NCBI RefSeq assembly: GCF_018129995.1
Contig: NZ_JAFCKS010000005.1
Coordinates: 496,001-560,000 of the forward strand
Origin: Bradyrhizobium sp. SZCCT0153
GTDB lineage: Bacteria > Pseudomonadota > Alphaproteobacteria > Rhizobiales > Xanthobacteraceae
Length of the DNA: 64,000 nt
Reading direction: 5' to 3'
Each line of letters opens with the position of its first letter. The stretch's first letter is position 1. A program made the translations under genes and the position numbers. Below the pieces are notes generated by a model that was not told where the DNA came from, ran no database searches, and worked only from the letters and a program-made list of their open reading frames with translations. Below are positions 39,531 through 46,219 of the stretch, piece by piece.

Positions 39531-39893
39531 ATGTCCTTGAATGGGGACCAACCTACCCCTTATCAGGATGTTGTATGGGGCTCCGGATTGCCGGAGGCTC
39601 CGCTCACTGACACGCCTGTGACCTTCAAGCGGTTCCAGTTGGTCATGAATAGCGCGGGCTTCTTCCTTTGCAAGCTCGACCATGGCAGCTGTATTTGCCA
39701 CTGGGAGAATACAAAGACCCACACAATGATCACGACCCTGATGCCGGACTTTCGATCGGTCGGGTACGATGAGCTTGTGTACGAGATGGCTTATGTTTTG
39801 GATCTCCTCCCCAAACTGGCCGGGCGCGGAACGCCAGATGAGGGCCATAACCTCGTCGCCACCCTGCGATCTCACAATAACAAGCCTTACTAG
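39531..39893 (+). CDS. Hypothetical protein
   Basis: The 120-residue protein MSLNGDQPTPYQDVVWGSGL contains a Cys/His cluster (GFFLCKLDHGSCICHWENTK) and a helical C-terminus ELVYEMAYVLDLLPKL. No family recognised. AGGAAG precedes the ATG. Its stop codon directly abuts repeat array 2, and a terminator lies just upstream, so it stands as a self-contained cassette. Confidence 0.6.
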   Translation: MSLNGDQPTPYQDVVWGSGLPEAPLTDTPVTFKRFQLVMNSAGFFLCKLDHGSCICHWENTKTHTMITTLMPDFRSVGYDELVYEMAYVLDLLPKLAGRGTPDEGHNLVATLRSHNNKPY

Positions 39894-40012
39894 GCTCACT
39901 GGCCTACTTTGAAATCCCGAGTGGCCTATTTCGGCCAGTACCTGAATCTGGGTGCTGGCCTGTTTTAACACCTAGTGGCCTAAGTTGAATTTCGCAGTGG
40001 CCTGTTTTCGTT
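39894..40012. repeat. AGTGGCCT repeat array, copy 2
   Basis: Six degenerate units of 17-22 bases start with CACTGGCCTACTTTG, AGTGGCCTATTTCG, AGTACCTGAATCTG, TGGCCTGTTTTAAC, AGTGGCCTAAGTTG and AGTGGCCTGTTTTCG. Unit order and lengths match copy 3 at 42222. The remaining bases up to 40206 include distant complementary arms TGCCACAAC (40020) and GTTGTGGCA (40109). Confidence 0.85.
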
Positions 40013-40109
40013 CGCGAACTGCCACAACCTGTTCATGCGTGTTTAGGATTAACTCGTTATGGGTGTAGCGAATAAGGGCCGTGGCGTTCCGTCAGAAGAA
40101 CACCCTTAG

Positions 40110-40199
40110 TTGTGGCATGTTTCTGATACCGAAGGCCAAGGCGTGAATAAGAAATCAAGTTACAGCTTGGATCGAGATTCATTGGTTCCAAAACAGTAA
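40110..40199 (+). CDS. Possible 29-residue peptide
   Basis: A TTG-started frame encodes MWHVSDTEGQGVNKKSSYSL and ten further residues, ending at the TAA that opens the hairpin TAAGGCCACC...GGCGG. No homology recognised. It is listed because its place between a repeat array and a stop-linked hairpin repeats the layout of other tiny genes here. Confidence 0.2.
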   Translation: MWHVSDTEGQGVNKKSSYSLDRDSLVPKQ

Positions 40200-40206
40200 G
40201 GCCACC

Positions 40207-40448
40207 TCAGTTGGCGGCATCTTCGTCTGGTCCCGTCATGCCGCGCGCAGCAACTCCCTTTAAGGAGACAGCCCGCCGCTTCGCTTTGCGGAGGAAGAGT
40301 TCAAAATAGGAAGCCAAGTCCTCATAACTTTCTTCTGAAAGGGTGCTGGGGAATGTCAGCGTCACGGGCCCCTCTTCGAGATTGAACACCTCTTGAAGCA
40401 TTCCGGGCTTGGCTTCTAAGGCTGCGGCTTTAGCGGCCTCGATGGCGC
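40207..40448 (-). pseudogene. 3' fragment of an accessory hypothetical gene
   Basis: The minus-strand frame is open from the junction at about 40448 and reads AIEAAKAAALEAKPGMLQEV then FNLEEGPVTLTFPSTLSEES and ELFLRKAKRRAV. This looks like the C-terminal tail of a longer accessory protein. Its N-terminal part is missing, replaced by an inverted transposase fragment. An internal ATG at 40401 would give 64 residues. Confidence 0.5.
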
Positions 40449-41375
40449 GGCGGCAATGACTTCAATCTGCTTTTCGCGGGGAAGTACGTTCATGAGGGCC
40501 GAATCCTCGGTTGAGGGACCTTTGTGAGGGCGTCGGCATCCGTACCGCCTCCCGCCTTACCGGCGTCAACCGCGGCACCGTCGCGAACCTGGCCCTGCCT
40601 GTCGGCATGGGCTGCATGGAATTGCACGACCGCATCATGGTTGGCGTGCGCACCGAGCGCCTTGAGCTTGACGAGATGTGGAGCTTCGTCGGCAAGAAGC
40701 AAAAGAACGTCCAGCGCCATGAGATCAACGCCAAGGGCGATCAGTACGTTTTCATCGGCATGGCCGGAACGCAGAAGGCGATCATTAGCTGGGGCGTCGG
40801 CAAGCGAAATACCGATAGCACCATGGACTTCCTGCACGATCTCCGCCAGCGCGTGATCGGCCAGCCGGAAATCTCAACGGATGGCTTTCACCCGTACCGC
40901 ATGGCGATCCGCGACGCCTTTGGCCCGAACGCCTCGCATGGCGTGATTGTAAAGACCTACGGCGTCACGCATCTGGCAAAGGAAGCGCAGGGCCGCTACT
41001 CCCCGGCCGCCGTAGTAGCCGTAAGCCGTGACGTAGTATCGGGCGATCCGGATCAATACGTCTCAACGTCCTACGTTGAGCGCCAGAACCTTTCGCTTCG
41101 CATGGCTTCGCGCCGGTTCACCCGGCTCACCAACGGCTTTAGCAAGAAGCTGGACAACCACGTTGCAGCCGTCGCGCTGTACGTCACTCACTACAATCTG
41201 TGCCGCATACACGAGGCGCTGCGCACGACGCCAGCGAAGGCGCTGGGGCTTGCTGACAAGGCTTGGAGCATTCCAGCTTGTGGACGCCGCGCTCGCTGTG
41301 GCTCCTGCGCTGCCCACTGAGACCCCGCCAGATCGGCGCCGGAAGTTCATGGTAATTCAGGGCGGGAAAACGTAA
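40449..41375 (+). pseudogene. DDE transposase copy 2, rearranged and frameshifted
   Basis: The frame 40511-41320 matches copy 1 closely from LCEGVGIRTASRLTGVNRGT onward. The first codons (ATGAACGTACTTCCCCGCG...) instead lie inverted on the minus strand at 40449-40493, next to the palindrome CCTCGGTTGAGG. Near 41270, CCGTTGCGCAGCTTG of copy 1 is shortened by two bases, so the last 40 residues (QLVDAALAVAPALPTETPPD) shift frame. The copy should be inactive. Confidence 0.85.
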
Positions 41376-41458
41376 ACCAATCCACGCACCCGCAAAGAAT
41401 CGGCGATGTGAATTATTGACCCCAGCCCTCAAGAGCCTATCTTGAGGGCTGGAGAAAT

Positions 41459-41558
41459 TGGCGGAGGCGGCAGGATTCGAACCCGCGGGGGCCAGACTTT
41501 CAGGGAAGGCCCCGCCGGATTTTGAGTCCGGAGCATTAAACCACTCTGCCACGCCTCC
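41459..41558 (-). tRNA. tRNA-Leu (CAA)
   Basis: Read on the minus strand, the acceptor GGAGGCG pairs with CGCCTCC and CCA is encoded. The anticodon loop is CTCAAAA, so the anticodon is CAA (Leu, UUG codons). A long variable arm (CGGGGCC...GGCCCCCG) and T loop TTCGAAT complete a class II leucine tRNA. Its 3' end faces the transposase pseudogene. Confidence 0.95.
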
Positions 41559-41594
41559 GTGAGGGCCAGATCATCTAACGATGACTGGCCTTCA

Positions 41595-42017
41595 TTATTT
41601 ACCGGTCTGCACCGGAATCCATGTCTCTCCTGCTTTCATGATCGCGCCTCGCCGCTTAAGGCGATGAAGCGAGGTTCTGACGGTGCGCTCGTGAACGTTG
41701 CCGCCAAGCGCCTTGACGATATCGGTGCCGCGAAGCCCTGGCTGCAGGCGGATGACGCCAAGCACCTTTGCTTGATCCGAGCCTTCGCGGGGCTCTGAGC
41801 TGCCGTCAAAAAAATCAGGATCGTGAGCGCTTTCCTCGGCGCCTTCAGGCTCATCCGTTATCGCGTCTTCATCGTGCTGTAGAAGAAACTGCGCCATCTC
41901 GCGCTGCAGCTTCTCTGCTCGCTCGCGCACTTTGGCCCATGTGTCATCGACGCCGCGCTGATAGGCTGCGGCCTCGATCTCGGAAATGAATGCATCCAGC
42001 TTGGAGCGGTCGTTCAT
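41595..42017 (-). CDS. Winged-helix DNA-binding hypothetical protein
   Basis: The 140-residue protein has an N-terminal coiled helix (RSKLDAFISEIEAAAYQRGV), an acidic linker and a C-terminal winged helix (AKVLGVIRLQPGLRGTDIVK, ERTVRTSLHRLKRRGAIMKA). It is probably a small transcription factor. Its stop lies 37 bases upstream of the tRNA-Leu 5' end, on the same strand. Confidence 0.75.
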   Translation of the reverse strand: MNDRSKLDAFISEIEAAAYQRGVDDTWAKVRERAEKLQREMAQFLLQHDEDAITDEPEGAEESAHDPDFFDGSSEPREGSDQAKVLGVIRLQPGLRGTDIVKALGGNVHERTVRTSLHRLKRRGAIMKAGETWIPVQTGK

Positions 42018-42221
42018 CAGGTTGAACCTCGTGATGAAGCGAACCTATGGTTCCGAATGTATCATTACAAGGGCCGGGCCGAAGATAAGGCGGGAAAAGA
42101 ATTGTGGGGGAAAAATCGTCTGGAATGTTGATTCCACCTTGACTCGGGAATGAGCTAGTAATTCGTAATGATCCCCAGTTGATTCGAGTTGATACAATAT
42201 AGTAAGTATCACTTACGTTTC

Positions 42222-42337
42222 CTCGGTGGCCTATTTTGGAATCCCAAGTGGCCTATTTCGGCCAGTGCCTGAATTTGGGCGCTGGCCTGTTTCGACCCTC
42301 AGTGGCCTGATCTGAATTTGGGAGTGGCCTGATTTGA
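42222..42337. repeat. AGTGGCCT repeat array, copy 3
   Basis: Units GGTGGCCTATTTTGG, AGTGGCCTATTTCGG, AGTGCCTGAATTTGG, TGGCCTGTTTCGACC, AGTGGCCTGATCTG and AGTGGCCTGATTTG follow each other with periods of 17-22 bases, as in copy 2. The gene-free stretch before it (42018-42221) has an inverted repeat GTAAGT-ATC-ACTTAC at 42202-42216 and otherwise nothing I recognise. Confidence 0.85.
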
Positions 42338-42431
42338 CTGTGTGACCATTGTCACTGTGAGGGGACCCGTCGACCAGCATAGTCCGCTCACATCATACGG
42401 CGCAAAGTCGCCATGGCTCGGAGCAGGACAA

Positions 42432-42602
42432 ATGACCAGCAATCATCGCGAGCTTACCACGGAAGAAATGGACGTCGTCACTGGCGCTGGTCTTCTCGAC
42501 ATGCTGCATAGAATTAGAGAAAAGTTGGGATCAGCCTCACAGCTACCGACCAGCGCTTCTTCCAGCCCCCCAAGCGGCAGCACCGCCCATAGCGCTCAGT
42601 AA
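42432..42602 (+). CDS. Small peptide with bacteriocin-like GG/GA leader
   Basis: A 56-residue peptide starts after GGAGCAGGA. Its first 20 residues (RELTTEEMDVVTGAG at the end) have the acidic helix-plus-Gly pattern of double-glycine leaders, here TGAG rather than GG. The remainder LLDMLHRIREKLGSA then a Ser/Pro-rich tail would be the core. No transporter-peptidase is nearby, so secretion is inference. Its stop starts the shared TAAGG hairpin. Confidence 0.55.
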   Translation: MTSNHRELTTEEMDVVTGAGLLDMLHRIREKLGSASQLPTSASSSPPSGSTAHSAQ

Positions 42603-42632
42603 GGGCCGCCTCAGTTGGCGGCCTCTTTCATT
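42601..42632 (+). terminator. Stop-linked hairpin terminator
   Basis: GGCCGCC-TCAGTT-GGCGGCC followed by TCTTTC begins at the stop codon of the small peptide gene. Closely similar hairpins start at the stops near 40197, 42953 and 43888. Confidence 0.7.
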
Positions 42633-42799
42633 CGTGTTCGGGATCGAGGCCCTTGCCAAGCCTGGCCTGAAAGCCGCGGCGGCCTGTTTCGATCAGAGCA
42701 ACTTTTAGGTGTATCGAAAAGCGGAACGGTGCTGGTTGGCGCTGTGGGTGAGCAATTTTGCTCAGACCCCAGAACAGAGATGTGCAATTCTACCCGCCC

Positions 42800-42955
42800 A
42801 TGGGAACGTCCGAGGTCAAACGACCAGCCCGGTCCTGCGAGGTTTGCACCCGCGCCATGACCCATATCAGTACGCTGGGGGCCTCGGGATTGCGCCGCAA
42901 GGTCTCCGTCTTCCGATGCGAACATTGCCTGCGGATAGAGGTCGAGAAGGAGTAA
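42800..42955 (+). CDS. Small zinc-ribbon-like protein
   Basis: About 51 residues with two CxxC pairs: ARSCEVCTRAMTHIS and SVFRCEHCLRIEVEKE. The spacing is that of small zinc ribbons common in Bradyrhizobium. The start is uncertain: ATG at 42800 has no clear ribosome-binding site, and TTG at 42758 would add 14 residues. It ends at a TAAGG hairpin like its neighbours. Confidence 0.55.
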   Translation: MGTSEVKRPARSCEVCTRAMTHISTLGASGLRRKVSVFRCEHCLRIEVEKE

Positions 42956-42994
42956 GGCTGCCTCGGTTGGCGGTCGGCCGGTACCTGAGTTCAG

Positions 42995-43060
42995 GTACGA
43001 ACCTGGCTCTGCCCCAGGGGCCCTGGTTTGAAATTGGCAGTGGCTCATTTTGCAATTGAA
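42995..43060. repeat. Degenerate AGTGGCCT-type array
   Basis: Two units, GGCCCTGGTTTGAAATTGGC and AGTGGCTCATTTTGCAATTG, are diverged relatives of the arrays at 35641, 39894, 42222 and 43594. A similar trace, GGCCTGAAAGC then GGCGGCCTGTTTCG, lies at about 42655-42700. Confidence 0.5.
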
Positions 43061-43171
43061 TTGAATCGCTTGCTGCGCGCATAGCGCGTACTGTCGCCCA
43101 TCACCGCCTCACCATCGGCATCTATCGGTGACTGAGAGTATTGCGCTCCCGCCTCCTTCACGGAGAGCACC

Positions 43172-43372
43172 TTGACGCGCACCAAACCCCACCGACCCAA
43201 GCTTTCACTTGTGAGCCGCCTCATGCTCGAGGCAAATCGCCTCAAGGACGAGGCGCATAAGCTTCCTCACGGCCCCCTGGCGGATGCCATGATCCGGAAA
43301 GCGCGCCAGACCGAAACGGCGATGCAAGTGGATCAGTGGCTTTCATCACCGGGTCTGCAGGCTCCGAGGTAG
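43172..43372 (+). CDS. Small conserved hypothetical protein
   Basis: The 66-residue basic protein (LMLEANRLKDEAHKLPHGPL, IRKARQTETAMQVDQWLSSP) matches a small family I recognise from Bradyrhizobium genomes, with a helix-rich body and the ending SSPGLQAPR. TTG start follows GGAG. Function unknown. Confidence 0.65.
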   Translation: MTRTKPHRPKLSLVSRLMLEANRLKDEAHKLPHGPLADAMIRKARQTETAMQVDQWLSSPGLQAPR

Positions 43373-43454
43373 CAACACCGACGCCCCTCCAACTCGAAGG
43401 AGCCAGTGCCCCTGCCTGGTGACCCGCCCCTGCGGATGTTCCGAATCAGGAACA

Positions 43455-43482
43455 TTGAACCTCGGCCTGGTCCGTGTAGACT
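43455..43482 (+). promoter_or_regulatory. Promoter of candidate small RNA
   Basis: TTGAAC (43455-43460) and TAGACT (43477-43482) are separated by 16 bases. An inverted repeat GTTCC-N6-GGAAC (43438-43453) lies just upstream of the -35 box. Confidence 0.5.
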
Positions 43483-43488
43483 AATCTT

Positions 43489-43562
43489 TACCGGGGTTTT
43501 GCATCATCCCCCTCGGGGCTGGTAAGCCGCCGCCTGCGCTTCATTTAAGCAGGCGGCGTTTT
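43489..43562 (+). ncRNA. Candidate small RNA with intrinsic terminator
   Basis: About 74 bases run from the predicted start to a strong terminator (CGCCGCCTGC with GCAGGCGGCG, then TTTT). The 5' part contains a CCCCCTCGGGG hairpin. No frame of note is inside. The surrounding gap 43373-43737 also holds repeat array 4. Confidence 0.5.
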
Positions 43563-43593
43563 AGTTTCCGATAAACGAAAAGGCCCCCGTGCG

Positions 43594-43665
43594 GGGCTGG
43601 CTGGGCGCTCACCTGTTTTCCGACCTCAGCGGCCTGGTTTGATTTTGGGGCGGCCTAACCTGGAT
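43594..43665. repeat. AGTGGCCT repeat array, copy 4
   Basis: Units GCTCACCTGTTTTCCGACCTC, AGCGGCCTGGTTTGATTTTG and GCGGCCTAACCTGG match copy 1 in order and spacing but are more diverged. Confidence 0.7.
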
Positions 43666-43737
43666 TAATGACGCGCTTCCCCGGATTTGGAATCATTGCC
43701 GAACACAACGCCGAACATAACGGCTCCGTGGTCCGGC

Positions 43738-43890
43738 ATGGGAAAAAGAGAAGCACCCAATATTGATCTCTCCCGGAAACCTCCAAGTGAGGGCGATACC
43801 CCCCGCACCGAGGAAGCCCGGCAGGTGGTCCAGGAGCAAATCGATCAGCAGCGCGCCATCCTGGAGAAGCTGCGCCGCAAGCTGAATTGA
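43738..43890 (+). CDS. Small coiled-coil hypothetical protein
   Basis: A 50-residue protein: MGKREAPNIDLSRKPPSEGD followed by a helical tail ARQVVQEQIDQQRAILEKLR. The tail could form a short coiled coil. The frame is open to 43687, but the ATG at 43738 fits composition better. It ends at the stop-linked hairpin. Confidence 0.5.
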   Translation: MGKREAPNIDLSRKPPSEGDTPRTEEARQVVQEQIDQQRAILEKLRRKLN

Positions 43891-43920
43891 GGCCGCCTCG
43901 CTTGGCGGCCTCTTTCGTTT
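43889..43920 (+). terminator. Stop-linked hairpin terminator
   Basis: GAGGCCGCC-TCGCTT-GGCGGCCTC followed by TTTCGTTT begins at the stop codon of the coiled-coil gene. It matches the hairpin at 42601 apart from two loop bases and one added pair. Confidence 0.75.
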
Positions 43921-44079
43921 CACGGAGCACCCTGGAGATCTCCGCCCCTCCTGGAAGCTGACGCGCATCAAAGACGGATGGTGCGGACGCCGGCAGAATT
44001 CCGTAATCTTGTGGCACCGAACCTTTTCGCGGTCTTCCGCCTTCTCCGGAATGGGACCGCAACTCTGGGAATCTCAGTC

Positions 44080-44247
44080 ATGACGGAAAACGCGCACCAC
44101 GTCGCGAGCAGGCGCAATCCCCTCCTGGAGGCGGCGCAGGAGGAGATGATCAAGTTCGAGCGCAAGGAAAACGAGTTCCGCAAGAAGGACCGCCTGGAGC
44201 GCGCCGCCGAGCTCCGTTTGCCGCTGGACTCCATCAACGTTCATTAA
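44080..44247 (+). CDS. Small charged hypothetical protein
   Basis: A 55-residue protein, MTENAHHVASRRNPLLEAAQ then EEMIKFERKENEFRKKDRLE, nearly all helix and rich in Lys/Glu. An upstream in-frame start at 43978 is possible. Function unknown. The 291 bases after it (44248-44538) show only a palindrome CTCCACGTGGAG at 44303. Confidence 0.45.
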   Translation: MTENAHHVASRRNPLLEAAQEEMIKFERKENEFRKKDRLERAAELRLPLDSINVH

Positions 44248-44538
44248 GGCCGCGAACGGGCGCAGCCGACCGAGGCGCGTCGGCAGGCAGCCCCAGCATC
44301 TGCTCCACGTGGAGTGCCGTCGCAGCCGGGCTGCGCGCCATTATGGTATCCACTACCACAATTAAGCCATTGATCCCTCAATGGCATTTCGTCGGCGCCT
44401 ACTGTGCATGGGGTTGTTTTCGATCTTTTGAAGAAGATGGCGTCGTCGAACGGCCTCTCACCACCGGCGTGCCGATCAGGCCGGCTCCGACGGCGCCGCC
44501 TCAGGCCATCCGTACTGAGGAAGAAGATGCGTGCATCG

Positions 44539-44628
44539 CTAGAGTAGCGCCAGCAGCACGATGCCGATCACCAGCACGACAAAGCCAGCCGCCGTCGCGG
44601 CGGCAAACGACCGCTCTACGTTGTCCAT
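44539..44628 (-). CDS. Tiny single-helix membrane protein
   Basis: A 29-residue peptide MDNVERSFAAATAAGFVVLV continues IGIVLLALL: a short polar start and one transmembrane helix reaching the C-terminus. GGGGTGG lies before the ATG. Its size and form fit small membrane regulators; role unknown. Confidence 0.45.
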   Translation of the reverse strand: MDNVERSFAAATAAGFVVLVIGIVLLALL

Positions 44629-44819
44629 GATGCCACCCCGTTGCCGGCGCGCCACGTTCCCCCATGGCTGCACCGGACGGTGCGAAATCTCGCCTGCCCT
44701 TGTGTCCTGAGTTGTGCGAACGGATGTCGAAATTGGGACCGGTGCGGGGCCAGTCTGCGGCCTGGCGGCCCCGTTCTCGCGGCCATCGTCAGGCGCGCGT
44801 AAGCCTCGCCTCCTAGTCT

Positions 44820-44893
44820 GGGCGTGCCCGGTGGACCAACACCGGGTCTCCATGCCCCAGTCGAAAACCCCGCTCCCCCCGGGCGGGGTTTTC
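44820..44893 (+). ncRNA. Candidate small RNA A of a tandem pair
   Basis: A promoter-like block TCAGGC-N3-CGTAAGC-N4-CC-N2-CTAG ends at 44816. The predicted transcript has hairpin CCCGGTG-GACCAA-CACCGGG, a C-rich single-stranded part TCTCCATGCCCC, and a terminator AAAACCCCGC...GCGGGGTTTT. The second unit at 44977 has the same plan. Confidence 0.55.
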
Positions 44894-44976
44894 TATTTGC
44901 GAGACGGGCGAACACGCCGGCCCGGATTCCGTTCGTGGCCTTGTCAGGCTGTCGTAAGCTGAGCCGGCTAGGGTCG

Positions 44977-45056
44977 TGCGGCTATGGTGTTGCAGCCCAG
45001 CACCTCAGCCTCCAACAACCTTCTCCCCCGCTTGGCTCTCCCAAGCGGGGTTTTTT
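44977..45056 (+). ncRNA. Candidate small RNA B of a tandem pair
   Basis: The block TCAGGC-N3-CGTAAGC-N4-CC-N1-GCTAG (44944-44971) repeats that before RNA A. The transcript has hairpin GGTG...CACC (about 44986-45004), a C/T-rich stretch CCTCCAACAACCTTCTCC and a perfect terminator CCCCGCTTGG-CTCTC-CCAAGCGGGG with T6. The T-run overlaps the stop codon of the convergent DUF2798 gene. Together A and B occupy most of the gap 44629-45055. Confidence 0.6.
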
Positions 45057-45313
45057 CACGCCGGCCGGCCGGCTTGCGAGTCCGCCTCCTCCCGCGTCAG
45101 CCACAGCGAGAAGGCACGAATTGCCGGCGCCGCGAGCAGCACGATCGGCAGCATCGCAGCCCATGCGATCAGCCACGACACCATCCAGTGCGCGAGGAAG
45201 ACCAGCGCGTTCCCGGCCGGCAAGCTGGCGATGCCCGCCGCGATCAGCGAGGTCAGGCCGGACTGGATGATTCCGAAGACGAAATGAGAGTAGCGACGGG
45301 GGATGCCCAGCAT
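45056..45313 (-). CDS. DUF2798 membrane protein
   Basis: The 85-residue protein MLGIPRRYSHFVFGIIQSGL has two membrane helices and matches DUF2798 (FLAHWMVSWLIAWAAMLPIV then AAPAIRAF). Function of the family is unknown. A 9-base hairpin TTGCTTGCC...GGCAAGCAA (45326-45352) lies 13 bases upstream of its start on the leader side. Confidence 0.8.
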   Translation of the reverse strand: MLGIPRRYSHFVFGIIQSGLTSLIAAGIASLPAGNALVFLAHWMVSWLIAWAAMLPIVLLAAPAIRAFSLWLTREEADSQAGRPA

Positions 45314-45325
45314 GACGCGCCCATG

Positions 45326-45352
45326 TTGCTTGCCGTCACCGGGGGCAAGCAA
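45326..45352. repeat. Hairpin in the DUF2798 leader
   Basis: Perfect 9-base arms around a 9-base loop, just upstream of the DUF2798 start. It would fold in the 5' leader and could affect translation. The rest of 45314-45626 shows no gene I can support. Confidence 0.5.
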
Positions 45353-45626
45353 GCCACATGCCGTCGCTTCCCCCCGCCCCCGTAGTGACCGCCCAGGAAC
45401 TCTGTTCTTGGTCGGAGAACCACGGGCACCAGATCCTGCACCAGGTCTTGCTCCATGTCGCGCCGATGGCTGTTCTTTCGAGATTCGATTTCGCTTGTTT
45501 CAAAGCGCGGGCGTTTTCGAGATAGCCGTGAATTCTCCGAGGCTTACCGACCGATTTTACTTGTCTCCGGAATATTATGCCGGCCAGCATGTTTGCAGTG
45601 ATGGAAGTGAATCGTGGGAGAAGGCC

Positions 45627-45830
45627 ATGAATCACAGGGGCGTTGAATTCACCGTCGCCAAGACGGCCATTCCCGGAATCTGGCAATGGCAGTTCCGCAT
45701 CGGCGAGCAGGTCAAGACCGGCAGGACCGAGACCAGGATCGACCTCCTGGCGATCCGGCGGGTGCAGCTGCGCATCGATCGGGAGCTGAAGGCGATCGGA
45801 CGCAAAGACGGCTTGGTCAACACGGTCTGA
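45627..45830 (+). CDS. Small conserved hypothetical protein
   Basis: A 67-residue protein MNHRGVEFTVAKTAIPGIWQ then WQFRIGEQVKTGRTETRIDL with a C-terminal helix RRVQLRIDRELKAIGRKDG. It is a recurrent Bradyrhizobium small protein of unknown role. GGGAGAAGG precedes the ATG. Confidence 0.7.
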   Translation: MNHRGVEFTVAKTAIPGIWQWQFRIGEQVKTGRTETRIDLLAIRRVQLRIDRELKAIGRKDGLVNTV

Positions 45831-45978
45831 ATCGGCCGCACCGGGATCGACGGCGGCACGACGCGTCATAAGGGCATTCCGTAGCCGCCCGGAATTGATC
45901 TGCCGATGGTTTGGGATTGGACTGCGTCTGGTCATGGCCGTGGGGACGGAGGGCCATCACGCGCGATCGGTGTCAGCC

Positions 45979-46212
45979 ATGCCGCTCTACTTCTTTCGAA
46001 TCCGGAACGGCCGTTATTCCGGCTGCGCCGACCAGGCGTCGGAATTTGCCGATCGCGACCTGGCCTGGAAGGAGATGACCAGCGTCTGCGCCGACATGGC
46101 CGCCGGCATCGCCCGCAAGCTCCAGGAAAATTCCGAATGGCACATGGAGCTGCTGGACGAGGCCAAGGAGCCCGTGTTCCGGATCCGCATCACCGCGGAA
46201 ACCTTCGATTAG
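45979..46212 (+). CDS. DUF6894-like small protein
   Basis: A 77-residue protein starting MPLYFFRIRNGRYSGCADQA, with the later helix LAWKEMTSVCADMAAGIARK. The N-terminal PLYFF-R-NG pattern is that of DUF6894, widespread in Rhizobiales and uncharacterised. It converges on the next gene 7 bases away. Confidence 0.7.
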   Translation: MPLYFFRIRNGRYSGCADQASEFADRDLAWKEMTSVCADMAAGIARKLQENSEWHMELLDEAKEPVFRIRITAETFD

Positions 46213-46219
46213 GGCCACC

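Noticed and set aside
41184..41552. A minus-strand frame starting inside tRNA-Leu
   Set aside because: It is translated from the tRNA and the antisense of a transposase pseudogene.
35600..41558. tRNA-Leu as integration site of the island with a duplicated 3' end as attachment site
   Set aside because: I found no second copy of the tRNA 3' end near the recA side, no integrase gene, and repeat arrays of the same family lie on both sides of the tRNA.
35641..43665. Repeat arrays as CRISPR
   Set aside because: Units are degenerate, directly abutting and only 17-22 bases, with no spacers of regular length and no cas genes.
44343..44630. A 95-residue plus-strand frame between the small genes
   Set aside because: No ribosome-binding site, no recognisable pattern, and its 3' half is antisense to the small membrane peptide at 44539.
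45303..45626. Extension of the small gene at 45627 back to 45303
   Set aside because: The upstream part is Pro/Arg-rich shadow sequence and overlaps the DUF2798 leader; GGGAGAAGG before 45627 supports the short form.
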